Assembly: GCA_937925655.1 (NCBI GenBank)
Contig: CALAMC010000064.1
Span: forward strand, 13,179 to 77,178
Source: an uncultured candidate division Zixibacteria bacterium
Lineage (GTDB): Bacteria > Zixibacteria > MSB-5A5 > GN15 > PGXB01
Reading direction: 5' to 3'
Length of the DNA stretch: 64,000 nucleotides
The notes beneath the pieces are model-generated. The model saw only the letters and a list, made by a program, of their open reading frames with translations, did not search any database and had not been told where the DNA came from. Below are positions 20,760 to 29,275 of this stretch, piece after piece. Numbering within the stretch: the first letter of the stretch is position 1; each line of letters begins with the position of its first letter. A program made the translations under genes and the position numbers.

Positions 20760-22253
20760 TTATTTCATCAGAAAGTTTTCACGGATGGCGTCGAACAACG
20801 CCTGCGCTATCAGTCGGTGTCCCTCGCGCGTTGGATGACAATGGTCCACAAACAGGCTGTCGCCCCCGCTTTTTGCGAATATCGCGGGCAGGTCGATTAT
20901 GACCACGTTGTCTGGTCCATTCAATGAATCGATGGCCTTCCAATAATCCCTTTTGATTCGCAGTGAAAAATAATCCGCCTGAAGCGCCGAATCCAGCATA
21001 ATGTCGGCCATGTCAATATCGCCTTGTGAAAGATAATTGACGCCCAGATTGAATAAAAAAGGCGATCCGGCGGCAATCGCCGCGTAGCCGGGGGAATCAC
21101 CGCCTTTGCGAATATAACTGTCACGGGCCCGGCGCAAATACACGTCGGCGCTGTCGAATTGAGCGTTTTCCCAGAAAGAAACCCCCAGATTATTAAGTAC
21201 AAGCGGATTATCCGGATCATCGTTAAGGGCATCCCGCAGACTTTTTATATCATCCACGCCGGATTTGCCATAGTCGAACGCCGATTCATACACGGCTTTT
21301 TTGAACGGATCAATCTCCTTTCCGTAAAGATGCATTTGTTCGGGATTAAGGCAGTATTTTATTTCGCGTCCCAGAATTTCCGCCAGCGCTTCGGGGAATA
21401 TGGGCCGCCCGTCCTCTCCGGTGATGTGTCGGAAAATCTTGAACTGCAACCCCGCCGGCCACAGGCGCGCCACCGGCGGCTTGAGAAAAATCACCGGGCA
21501 ATCATGATCACCACAGATATCCGCGATCGCCCGAAGATTCTGATAGTACTGCTCCGGTGTTACCCGAACCGTCAAAGTACGCGGATCGCCGGATGAACCC
21601 CGTGAACCGGATGACAACGCCGCCTTCAGCATCCGATAAACGGCCAGTTTGCCCAGTAGTTCCCGAAGCCCCACCGCCGTTTGTTTTTCAAGCAATTGCC
21701 GATCCGTCAATGTTCCGGAAATGGAGGCGTCGTTACTGCCGCAATGCACGATCACCATATCGGGTTCATGAGACCAACCGTGAAGCTCAAAAAAACGCCG
21801 CAACTGCTCGCTGGTGTAACCGCTGACGGCGGCATTGACCAGTTCAACCTTGCGATTACCGCCGAAATATTGATTCAGAAGATGGCGAAGCTGTTCTCCG
21901 AAAGCCTCATTGCGCCGGGTCAAGCCCAGTCCGACCGGCGAGGAATCGCCTAAAAGCAATATTCTGAATTCCGAAGCGCTTTTGGGCTTGGCTATCTCTC
22001 GGCCCAACCGACCTTCCGAATTGGTCAAAATAAGGGGATTATGGAGATTGGGTCGATGCCGCCACAATAGACGCGTATCGCTTTCATGGAAATCCATGCG
22101 GTGACGAAAAAACTCGGCCTGCCATCCCGGCTGGTCATCGGTTGAAGCCTCCGCCGGAGTCATTGCCTTCTCCATTATTATGGCAATAGTTTCCAAGAGG
22201 ACCAGGGCCAGAAAAAAGCCCAGAAACGGAAACAGTATCTTTTTGAACGTCAT
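20760..22253 (-). CDS. Membrane-anchored SGNH/GDSL hydrolase with TPR-like segment
   Basis: 497 residues. An N-terminal membrane segment (about 5-27) is followed by the SGNH core: block I ILLLGDSSPVGLGL with the nucleophile Ser, a block II Gly region (NAAVSGYTSEQL), block III VHCGSNDA, and block V DHCHPTREGH with the Asp-His pair near the C-terminus. Between blocks III and V lies a TPR-like helical insert (about 310-420, NNLGVSFWENAQFDSADVYL). SGNH enzymes of this layout remove or add acyl groups on polysaccharides and glycans; the substrate here is unknown. It probably faces the periplasm. It is a single gene flanked by convergent and divergent neighbours. Confidence 0.83.
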   Translation of the reverse strand: MTFKKILFPFLGFFLALVLLETIAIIMEKAMTPAEASTDDQPGWQAEFFRHRMDFHESDTRLLWRHRPNLHNPLILTNSEGRLGREIAKPKSASEFRILLLGDSSPVGLGLTRRNEAFGEQLRHLLNQYFGGNRKVELVNAAVSGYTSEQLRRFFELHGWSHEPDMVIVHCGSNDASISGTLTDRQLLEKQTAVGLRELLGKLAVYRMLKAALSSGSRGSSGDPRTLTVRVTPEQYYQNLRAIADICGDHDCPVIFLKPPVARLWPAGLQFKIFRHITGEDGRPIFPEALAEILGREIKYCLNPEQMHLYGKEIDPFKKAVYESAFDYGKSGVDDIKSLRDALNDDPDNPLVLNNLGVSFWENAQFDSADVYLRRARDSYIRKGGDSPGYAAIAAGSPFLFNLGVNYLSQGDIDMADIMLDSALQADYFSLRIKRDYWKAIDSLNGPDNVVIIDLPAIFAKSGGDSLFVDHCHPTREGHRLIAQALFDAIRENFLMK

Positions 22254-22330
22254 AAAGTAAATATAATATTATCAGAGAAAAACAAATAACTGTTTCCGGT
22301 AACGCCGATTTTTCATATTTTGGTTTTGCT

Positions 22331-23065
22331 ATGTATGAATTGTCCGAGGAATTCGTCCGCGTGCTCAAAAAGGCCGCCCATGTGGCCGTTTTGACCGGGG
22401 CCGGCATTTCCGCCGAGTCGGGCGTACCGACTTTCCGCGGAAAGGACGGCCTCTGGAAAAAATTCCGGGCCGAGGAACTGGCCACCGTCGATGCGTTCAT
22501 GGATAATCCCACGCTGGTCTGGGAATGGTACCTGCACCGCCGCGAACTCATGAACGACGTCACGCCCAACCCCGGCCACTACTGCCTGGTCGAGATGGAA
22601 AGACACTTCTCCGATTTCACGCTCATAACCCAGAACGTGGATGGTTTGCACTACCGGGCCGGATCGCGAAAGGTGTTGGAGCTTCATGGCAATATCTCAC
22701 GCAACAAATGTTTCAGCTGTAATCGCCCCTTTGACGGCCCGATCTCTCTGGAAACAGGCCAGCTGCCGCGTTGCGACTGCGGGGGAAAAATCCGCCCCGA
22801 CGTCGTCTGGTTCGGCGAAATGCTCCCGGAAGCGGCCCTCAACGGAGCCTTCGACGCCTCTTGTCGGGCCGAACTGTTCTTTTCCATCGGCACCTCGGCG
22901 CTGGTGCATCCGGCCGCCTCGATGCCGTTGGTCGCCAAGCGAAACGGGGCTTTCCTGGTTGAGATAAATTTGGAACCGACCCCGCTGACCGAATATTGCG
23001 ATTTCAGTCTGCATGGACCCTCGGGAGAAATTCTTCCGGTTATTCTGGATATACTGAAGAAATGA
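22331..23065 (+). CDS. cobB: NAD-dependent protein deacylase, sirtuin (class III-like)
   Basis: 244 residues. NAD-binding motifs GAGISAESGVPTFRG and TQNVDGLH, catalytic H119 in ELHGN, and four zinc ligands (C127, C130, C148, C150) are intact. WEWYLHRREL gives Y67 and R70, the Tyr-x-x-Arg pair that in class III sirtuins such as SIRT5 and E. coli CobB accepts succinyl and malonyl lysine, so desuccinylase activity is likely. A TATAAT hexamer at 22262-22267 in the 77-nt divergent gap could be its -10 box; no good -35 was seen. This is the first gene of a six-gene run to pyrF. Its stop overlaps the next start (ATGA). Confidence 0.92.
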   Translation: MYELSEEFVRVLKKAAHVAVLTGAGISAESGVPTFRGKDGLWKKFRAEELATVDAFMDNPTLVWEWYLHRRELMNDVTPNPGHYCLVEMERHFSDFTLITQNVDGLHYRAGSRKVLELHGNISRNKCFSCNRPFDGPISLETGQLPRCDCGGKIRPDVVWFGEMLPEAALNGAFDASCRAELFFSIGTSALVHPAASMPLVAKRNGAFLVEINLEPTPLTEYCDFSLHGPSGEILPVILDILKK

Positions 23066-23973
23066 CGAAAAAATCTCCCGAACAGATTGCGCAACTGGGA
23101 CGGCGTCTGTATGAATCCATGCACTCGTGCGCGCTCTGTCCACATGAATGTCTTGTGGACCGCTTTGAAAGCCCGACGGGTATGTGCAAAAGCCCGGCCG
23201 AACTTCACATCGCCAGTATCAACCTCCATTTTGGTGAAGAACCGCCTTTGTCGGGTGGCGGAGGGTCGGGAACCGTCTTTTTATCCGGCTGCTCTTTGTT
23301 CTGCAAATATTGCCAGAACTACCCTATTTCCCAGCTCAATACCGGCAGTCCCTATACCGTGGAACGGCTCGCCGAACGGATGCTGGAACTTCAGAAACGC
23401 GGCGCCGATAACATCAATTTCGTCACGCCCGACCATATGTTGCCGATGATTCTGATGGCCGTCGGGCAGGCCCAAAATGGCGGCCTGACAATTCCGTTAG
23501 TTTATAATTGCTCCGGGTATCAGAAATTGGAGATATTGAAGGAGCTTGATGGTATAATAGATATATATCTGGCGGATATGCGCTATAATGACGACCACGT
23601 GGCCAAAAAATATTCCGGGTGTGAAAATTACGTCGCCACCAATCGCGCCGCCATCGCCGAAATGTTTCGCCAGGTCGGCCTGCTGGAAATGGACGAACGC
23701 GGCATGGCCCAAAAAGGATTGATAGTACGGCATCTGGTTTTGCCCGGAGGATTGTCCGGTTCTGAAGGTATTTTTGAATTTCTGGCGCGCGAACTGTCGC
23801 CGGAAGTTTACGTATCACTGATGAGCCAGTATTTTCCGGCCTTTAAGGCACCGGAAGACCCCGTCATCCGGCGCCGTATAACACCCGATGAATTTCGGAC
23901 GGCCAGAGAGGCCTTTGAGCGAGCCGGACTGGGAAATGGATTTATTCAATACCTTGAAAATGAAACAGTTTAA
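23062..23973 (+). CDS. Radical SAM protein, PflX-type (COG1313-like)
   Basis: 303 residues from the ATG at 23062, which overlaps the sirtuin stop by 4 nt; the frame is open further upstream but only inside the sirtuin gene. The radical SAM cluster motif is CSLFCKYC (C77, C81, C84). An extra N-terminal cysteine set (C23, C26, C30, C42) precedes it, as in PflX-like proteins related to pyruvate-formate-lyase activases. GGGGSGTVFLSG is the SAM-binding region. These proteins are thought to activate glycyl-radical enzymes, but the PflX subgroup has no assigned substrate, and no glycyl-radical enzyme is nearby. Expression is tied to the sirtuin and the pyr genes. Confidence 0.87.
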   Translation: MTKKSPEQIAQLGRRLYESMHSCALCPHECLVDRFESPTGMCKSPAELHIASINLHFGEEPPLSGGGGSGTVFLSGCSLFCKYCQNYPISQLNTGSPYTVERLAERMLELQKRGADNINFVTPDHMLPMILMAVGQAQNGGLTIPLVYNCSGYQKLEILKELDGIIDIYLADMRYNDDHVAKKYSGCENYVATNRAAIAEMFRQVGLLEMDERGMAQKGLIVRHLVLPGGLSGSEGIFEFLARELSPEVYVSLMSQYFPAFKAPEDPVIRRRITPDEFRTAREAFERAGLGNGFIQYLENETV

Positions 23974-26047
23974 AGTAATAATCGCTTTGCTGGTTGTTTT
24001 GACCGCCGTCTCCGGCTGTGTCTATTACAATATGTTTTACCACGCGCGTAAAAACTTCAATGAAGCCGAATCCCGGAGAAAGCAACTCGATCGGGGTCAG
24101 TCGGCGCGGGGACTGACCACTTACTATAATACGGCCATCGAAAAATCCAACAAGGTCATTGATCGCCATCCCAATTCCAAGTGGTATGATGACGCTCTGT
24201 TTGTCAATGGTGTTTCGAATTATTACACCGAGAATTACGTCCGCGCCGAAAGGCGCTTCCGGGAAATACTGGCCAATTTCCCTAACTCCAAATATTACAA
24301 GGAATCCCGGGTATACCTGGCTAAAACCAAACTGAAACTGGATGAAATTGACGCGGCTATGGATTTGTTTTCGGAATTGTACTACGAAAGTAAAGAAAAA
24401 GAGGTCAAATCCGAAGCCGCCCTCGCCCTGGGAGAGTACTATTTCGAACAGAAAAAATACGATGAGGCGGAAAAATATTTCCGGGCCCTGGTCGATTCCC
24501 TGGGAGACAATACTATCAGGCCCGAGGCCCAGATATATATCGCCGACGCGCACATGAACCGGTTCAATTATGCCCGCGCCATCGAGGAATTCCAGAAGGT
24601 CCTCAATATGAAACCATCCACCAAGCTCGAATACGAGGCCACTTTTAAAATGGGGCAGTGCTACTATTTCCTGGGGGATACCGAATCGGGTTTGGAAAAA
24701 TTCGAATATCTGGCCGGAAAGGAGATATTCTTTGACTCCCTGGCCTCGGTCAGAATCAAAATCGCCGAGGGTTATGAAATGGATGGTGACCTGTTCATGG
24801 CCGAAGCGACTTATGAGCGTGTGGCCGTCGAACATCCCGGCCGGTCCGAAGCGGCCCTGGCCAATTTCAATCTCGGCTTATTATATCAGACGGAATACGA
24901 AGATTATAAAAAGGCCAAGGAATATTATGACAAAGCCAAGCGGGGAGGTGGCGAAATCGCACAGGAGGCTTTGCAACGCTCGACCGATATCGGCAAACTC
25001 GAAGAGTATTCCAAAAACCTGGAACTGGATTCCACCGCCACGCGCGAGGATTATGAAACCGCCGCCAATACCCAGTACCTTCTGGGAGAACTGTACCTTA
25101 CCCAGCTTAGCCAGCCCGATTCGGCCCTGCAGGAGTTTCAGATTATCCTCGACCGATTCAGCGACACCCGCGTGGCGCCCCAGGCCCGCGGCGCCATCGC
25201 CACCATTTATCGGGATTATTACGATGACACTCTGACCTATGACACCACCCTGCGGTCGATACTGAAACATTATCCCCGCTCCGATTTTGCCCCCGAAATT
25301 ATCGACCGTCTCGGCTTGGCCGGGACCATCGCCGACACCGGCTACGCCGCGTACTATTATCGCCGGGCCGAGAAATTCATGTTTGATTCGCTCTCATGGG
25401 ATTCCGCCCGACATTACCTTAATTTCATAGTTGACAGCCTGCCCGATTCGAAATTGAATCTGCAGGCCCGCTATGCCCTGATCTGGCTGACCGATAAATA
25501 TGAACACCCCGGCGATTCCTCCATCTACTTTGCCTATCTCGATTTTGCGGATTCCTTCCCCGACAACGAATTCACGACCGAAATCCGAAGTCTCGTCCGG
25601 GGTCGTCCCCGCCAGCAGCGACCGGCCGGCGAAACCGAGACGGGCGATTCACTGCAAGATGGAGGAATCGATGAACAGGGCCGGCCGACTCAAAGCGCCG
25701 ATGGTAAAATTCTGACCGTCGAAGAAAAATACTATATCGATATCGACGGCAACGCCATCTATGATGCCGCCGAAGTGCCTATCAAAGTGGACCGCGAATT
25801 CCGTTACCCGCCTGCCGCGTACTATCTCAATTTCGAGGGCAATATGGTACTCCAGATAAGAATCGATGCTTTCGGAGATGTCATCGACGCCCGACTGATG
25901 AACCCGTCGCCCTCGCCGGAACTGAACGACGAAGTTATCGAAACCGTCCTTGCCTCGCATTTCAGCACCGGCTGGATTCCGCCGGAGCTGTTCGACAGCT
26001 ATTTCGTATATAAATTTTTCGTGAAACTGCCCGAGAGCCTGAAATGA
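23960..26047 (+). CDS. TPR lipoprotein with TonB-like C-terminal domain
   Basis: About 695 residues from the ATG at 23960, chosen because MKQFKVIIALLVVLTAVSGC then forms a lipoprotein signal with lipobox AVSGC; in-frame ATGs at 23888 and 23936 lie within the radical SAM gene. The body (about 30-560) is a chain of tetratricopeptide repeats resembling BamD/YbgF-type outer-membrane lipoproteins. The last ~90 residues (FRYPPAAYYLNFEGNMVLQIRIDAFGDV...) resemble the TonB C-terminal domain, with an energy-transducer-like beta strand order. It likely acts in envelope assembly or transport at the outer membrane. It overlaps the radical SAM gene by 14 nt and pyrK by 4 nt, an odd position for an envelope gene. 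Confidence 0.8.
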   Translation: MKQFKVIIALLVVLTAVSGCVYYNMFYHARKNFNEAESRRKQLDRGQSARGLTTYYNTAIEKSNKVIDRHPNSKWYDDALFVNGVSNYYTENYVRAERRFREILANFPNSKYYKESRVYLAKTKLKLDEIDAAMDLFSELYYESKEKEVKSEAALALGEYYFEQKKYDEAEKYFRALVDSLGDNTIRPEAQIYIADAHMNRFNYARAIEEFQKVLNMKPSTKLEYEATFKMGQCYYFLGDTESGLEKFEYLAGKEIFFDSLASVRIKIAEGYEMDGDLFMAEATYERVAVEHPGRSEAALANFNLGLLYQTEYEDYKKAKEYYDKAKRGGGEIAQEALQRSTDIGKLEEYSKNLELDSTATREDYETAANTQYLLGELYLTQLSQPDSALQEFQIILDRFSDTRVAPQARGAIATIYRDYYDDTLTYDTTLRSILKHYPRSDFAPEIIDRLGLAGTIADTGYAAYYYRRAEKFMFDSLSWDSARHYLNFIVDSLPDSKLNLQARYALIWLTDKYEHPGDSSIYFAYLDFADSFPDNEFTTEIRSLVRGRPRQQRPAGETETGDSLQDGGIDEQGRPTQSADGKILTVEEKYYIDIDGNAIYDAAEVPIKVDREFRYPPAAYYLNFEGNMVLQIRIDAFGDVIDARLMNPSPSPELNDEVIETVLASHFSTGWIPPELFDSYFVYKFFVKLPESLK

Positions 26048-26835
26048 GTTTGATAAAAAACGCCACGATCACGATAGCCAAAAAGAAACCCCTGGGGCGC
26101 GGGTATTACCGCTTTACGGTCGGACCTTTTCCCAAAGTCTCCGTCATTAAACCGGGACAATTCATTCACCTCAAGATCCCCGACACCAACATATATTTTC
26201 GTCGCGCCTTTTCAGTCTATGATATCAATCCCAAAACCGATACCATCGAAATAATTTTCAAAGTCTTCGGGCGCGGCACCGCCCTGCTGGCCAAACTCCG
26301 CGACGGCGACGTCGTCGATATTCTCGGCCCGCTCGGCAATGGCTTCACCCTGCCCCGCAAAGATGACACGGCCGTCATGGTCGCCGGGGGCATCGGTATG
26401 CCGCCGATATATTTTCTGGCCAAACACCTGATCGAAAAGGGTTATAACCCCGATAAAATTTCATACTTCTATGGCGGCAACACCAAAGACGACCTCGTCG
26501 ATATCGCCCGCATCCGCAAAACCGGCGTGAAACTATTCCCCGCCACGCTCGATGGCTCTTCCGGTTTCAAAGGACTGGTCACCGAAGCCATAATGAATAA
26601 AATCGACCTCGATGCCAAAAATATCCGTTTCTTCGCCTGCGGCCCGGAGGGCATGCTCAAAGCCGTCGATGATTTAGCCCGCGGCCACAATATCCCCGGA
26701 CAACTCTCGCTCGAGGCTCCCATGCCGTGCGGTATCGGCGTTTGCCTGGGGTGCATCCGCCCCCTTCGCGAGGGTGGCTACACCCGCGTCTGCCGCGAGG
26801 GCCCGGTCTATAATATCGGGGAGGTGATCCTATGA
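26044..26835 (+). CDS. pyrK: Dihydroorotate dehydrogenase electron-transfer subunit
   Basis: 263 residues. An FAD-binding beta-barrel (about 1-100, RRAFSVYD as the flavin motif) and an NAD-binding domain (VAGGIGMPPIYFLAKHL) are followed by a C-terminal [2Fe-2S] site with cysteines in PMPCGIGVCLGC and a fourth Cys in TRVCREGPV. It passes electrons from the PyrD1B dihydroorotate dehydrogenase to NAD+ in pyrimidine synthesis. The start ATG overlaps the preceding TPR gene stop and its own stop overlaps pyrD, both by ATGA, so subunits are made together. Confidence 0.95.
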   Translation: MSLIKNATITIAKKKPLGRGYYRFTVGPFPKVSVIKPGQFIHLKIPDTNIYFRRAFSVYDINPKTDTIEIIFKVFGRGTALLAKLRDGDVVDILGPLGNGFTLPRKDDTAVMVAGGIGMPPIYFLAKHLIEKGYNPDKISYFYGGNTKDDLVDIARIRKTGVKLFPATLDGSSGFKGLVTEAIMNKIDLDAKNIRFFACGPEGMLKAVDDLARGHNIPGQLSLEAPMPCGIGVCLGCIRPLREGGYTRVCREGPVYNIGEVIL

Positions 26836-27746
26836 CCCCCAATCTGGCCATCGACATCGCCGGCGTGAAATTCAAAAACCCGATTTTAACCGCCTCCGGC
26901 ACGTGCGGCTACGGCGAAGAACTGGCCGATATTTTCCCGCTCAAAACGCTCGGCGGCATTGTCACCAAAACCATTACCCTTCAGCCGCGCGATGGTCATC
27001 GTCCGCCGCGAACCGCCGAAACCGCCTCCGGCATGCTCAACGCCATAGGTCTGGCCAATGTCGGCGTCGATAAGTACATCACTGATAAACTTCCGTTTTT
27101 CGATAAACTCGATCTCGTCCTCGTCGTCAACGTCGCCGGGTGGAAAATCGGCGATTATGTCGAACTGTGTGCCCGCCTGACCGACCATCCCCGCGTCGAT
27201 ATGATCGAGCTTAATTTCTCCTGTCCCAACGTGGAACTGGGCATGGAACTGGCCGGCAACGCCGAACTGGCCGAAAAAGCGGTGCGCGAAGTCAAAAAAG
27301 TCTGCACCAAACCGATTATCGCCAAGCTCTCGCCCAACGTGACCGATGTCCCGTCCATCGCCAAAGCCTGCGAAGCGGGCGGCGCCGATGCCGTCTCGCT
27401 TATCAATACTTTGGTCGGCATGGCCGTCGATATCGAATCGTGGCGACCAAGGCTCACCAATAACACCGGCGGCCTCTCCGGCCCGTGCATCAAGCCGGTC
27501 GCCCTGGCCAAAGTCTTTCAAGTATCCAAAGCGGTCAAAATTCCCATTATTGGCGTCGGTGGGATTTCAACGTATGCCGACGTCGTCGAGTTCATGCTTT
27601 GCGGGGCGAGCGCGGTGCAGGTCGGGACCGCCCTGTTTGTTGAACCCGACGCCCCCGTCAAAATTATCAAAGGCTTGAATAAATATCTTAAAGATCATAA
27701 ATTGACTTCCGTAACGGATTTAATCGGAAAGGTCAGGGTCTGGTAA
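26832..27746 (+). CDS. pyrD: Dihydroorotate dehydrogenase, class 1B catalytic subunit
   Basis: 304 residues. The FMN-binding TIM barrel has the class 1 catalytic cysteine in ELNFSCPNVE, the N-terminal KNPILTASGTCGYG phosphate/orotate region, and the C-terminal GVGGISTYADVVEFMLCGASAVQVGTA FMN-phosphate motif (family-typical). Class 1B enzymes are cytosolic heterotetramers with PyrK, which is the adjacent upstream gene here. It oxidises dihydroorotate to orotate. The pyrF start codon follows the stop directly with no gap, so this is a pyrKDF operon unit. Confidence 0.96.
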   Translation: MTPNLAIDIAGVKFKNPILTASGTCGYGEELADIFPLKTLGGIVTKTITLQPRDGHRPPRTAETASGMLNAIGLANVGVDKYITDKLPFFDKLDLVLVVNVAGWKIGDYVELCARLTDHPRVDMIELNFSCPNVELGMELAGNAELAEKAVREVKKVCTKPIIAKLSPNVTDVPSIAKACEAGGADAVSLINTLVGMAVDIESWRPRLTNNTGGLSGPCIKPVALAKVFQVSKAVKIPIIGVGGISTYADVVEFMLCGASAVQVGTALFVEPDAPVKIIKGLNKYLKDHKLTSVTDLIGKVRVW

Positions 27747-28577
27747 ATGAGCGCCATAGGTGAACTAAGAGAAATACAGGAAAAGAATAAATCGTTAATC
27801 TGTGTCGGGCTCGATATCGATCCCAAAAAAGTCCCCCAGAAATTCGCCGGGTCGATCAAGGGCTACTATGATTTCGCCGCCCGCATCATCGAGGCCACGC
27901 AGGACATCGTCTGTGCCTACAAACCTAACATCGCCTTTTTCATGGCGATGGGGCCGGAGGGGTTGTCGCTTCTGGAAAAAATTATCAAGAAAATCCCCGA
28001 TGAAATACGCGTCATCCTCGACGGCAAAATGGGCGATATCGGCAACACCGCCGCGTACTACGCCACCGCCGCCTTCGACCGCTTCAAAGCCGACTGGGTG
28101 ACCCTTAATCCGTACATGGGTTACGATGCCATACGGCCGTTTCTCGATTACCCCGGCAAAGGTGCTTTTATATTATGCCTGACTTCCAATACCGGCAGCC
28201 GCGATTTTCAGTTAATGCACGTCGTCAACAAACCGGTCTATATGTACGTCGCCGAGAAAGTCGCCTACTGGGACAAAGAACAGAATCTCGGTCTGGTGGT
28301 CGGTGCGACTCATCCGGGCAAACTGGCCGAAATCCGCGCCATCGCCCGCGAGATGCCGATACTCATTCCCGGCGTCGGGGCGCAGGGGGGAGACCTCGAA
28401 GCCTCGGCCAAGGCGGGGACGCTGAACTTCACCAAGCTGGCCGTGATCAATGTCGGCCGGAGCGTGCTCTATGCTTCCGATGGTGACAATTTCGACCAAG
28501 CCGCCCGCGCGGAGGTGGAACGATTGAATGGCATCATCACCGCCATGCGCGAAAAGAAAGCCGAAGGCCAGGGATAG
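27747..28577 (+). CDS. pyrF: Orotidine 5'-phosphate decarboxylase (type 2)
   Basis: 276 residues, the longer type 2 subfamily. It starts with the CVGLDIDPKK strand, and the catalytic Asp-Lys-Asp set is in VILDGKMGDIGNT. The C-terminal phosphate-gripper region includes LIPGVGAQGGD and NVGRSVLYASD. It decarboxylates OMP to UMP, the last step of pyrimidine nucleotide synthesis, two steps after PyrDK. The start follows the pyrD stop immediately. It ends the six-gene overlapping run from the sirtuin; a GNRA-loop hairpin with a T run lies about 130 nt downstream. Confidence 0.95.
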   Translation: MSAIGELREIQEKNKSLICVGLDIDPKKVPQKFAGSIKGYYDFAARIIEATQDIVCAYKPNIAFFMAMGPEGLSLLEKIIKKIPDEIRVILDGKMGDIGNTAAYYATAAFDRFKADWVTLNPYMGYDAIRPFLDYPGKGAFILCLTSNTGSRDFQLMHVVNKPVYMYVAEKVAYWDKEQNLGLVVGATHPGKLAEIRAIAREMPILIPGVGAQGGDLEASAKAGTLNFTKLAVINVGRSVLYASDGDNFDQAARAEVERLNGIITAMREKKAEGQG

Positions 28578-28705
28578 GTTTTGTCCTTACCGGATTTGCG
28601 CGCGGCAAATGTCCACAGGCCTCCTGATTCTTAGAAGGATCTGCCCGATGGCTTGGGATATATGCCATCCCGCCCCTTTAATGTCATTCCAACCCCTTCA
28701 ATGTC

Positions 28706-28737
28706 ATTCCCGCGAAAGCGGGAATCCAGTCTTTTTT
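28706..28737 (+). terminator. GNRA-loop hairpin with T run, possibly a dispersed repeat, after pyrF
   Basis: ATTCCCGC (28706-28713) and GCGGGAAT (28718-28725) form a perfect 8-bp stem closed by a GAAA tetraloop. After CCAGTC comes a run of six T at 28732-28737. The gap between stem and T run makes it a modest terminator for the pyr operon. The 20-mer also fits ATTCCC-N8-GGGAAT, the form of a short dispersed repeat known as dRS3 in Neisseria and seen in many bacteria, so it may be a repeat element and not a dedicated terminator. Confidence 0.5.
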
Positions 28738-28796
28738 CTTCTGACATAGGGCCAAACCCGGCCCCTCTCCGCTATTCTGCCATCTTGATGCTATTT

Positions 28797-28852
28797 CCAA
28801 TTCGTAAATCATGAGTTTTTACGAGATTTTCGTCATTTTCTACGAGTTTGAA
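28797..28852. repeat. 56-bp intergenic repeat, copy 1 (degenerate)
   Basis: Begins CCAATTCGTAAA and ends TACGAGTTTGAA. It has the same length as copy 2 at 28956 and about 43 of 56 positions are identical. The internal palindrome is partly lost in this copy. The unit is built from TACGA/TCGTA words. Confidence 0.7.
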
Positions 28853-28955
28853 CCATACACCTTCTGTTGACCGGGTTTTGACTTATATAGACATCTTGTT
28901 GATCATCAATCAATTACAATGCATTATCGTGCCGCGCCGAAATTTGGCGAATTCC

Positions 28956-29011
28956 CCAATTCGTAAACTACGAACTTTTACGAGATTCATCTCGTAGTTT
29001 ACGAGTTTGAA
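28956..29011. repeat. 56-bp intergenic repeat, copy 2 (palindromic)
   Basis: This copy holds a perfect 13-bp inverted repeat, TCGTAAACTACGA with TCGTAGTTTACGA, and an alternative hairpin TACGAGA-TTCA-TCTCGTA. It could be a small palindromic mobile repeat, a protein-binding site or a structured RNA. It lies 103 bp after copy 1. Confidence 0.7.
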
Positions 29012-29275
29012 TAGCACATGAGCCCATGTTTCATTTATCTTTCAAATCGTTTATGTTGATGGCAATCAATCACTTCTCATTTTTATGCCAATGATTTCTT
29101 GCCATCCGGCACACCATTTGTATTACGTAAACCTGTCGTTTATGACCACGTGTTTTCGCAACCGTATTTTGACGAATAAAAAATGTCCTAGATAAGACGT
29201 TTTCGACCTCTCCGTTTTTGGCTTTGTCTCTTATCCAGAGAAAAATAGGTTCTTTAAAAATTAGGGCTATTTGAA

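Larger units (their letters stand above)
28578..29275. other. Repeat-bearing intergenic region after pyrF
   Basis: About 700 bases with no convincing gene, AT-richer toward its right end. It holds a 23-nt segment at 28622-28644 similar to 63855-63878, a 20-bp inverted repeat with T run at 28706-28737, two 56-bp imperfect direct repeats (28797-28852 and 28956-29011), and about 260 bases of AT-rich sequence before the next gene. An open frame on the minus strand (29070-29282) has no ribosome binding site and looks random. Confidence 0.5.

Noticed and set aside
28797..29011. CRISPR-like array
   Set aside because: Only two degenerate units 103 bp apart, no third copy, no cas genes except an isolated Cas4-like nuclease of RecB type.
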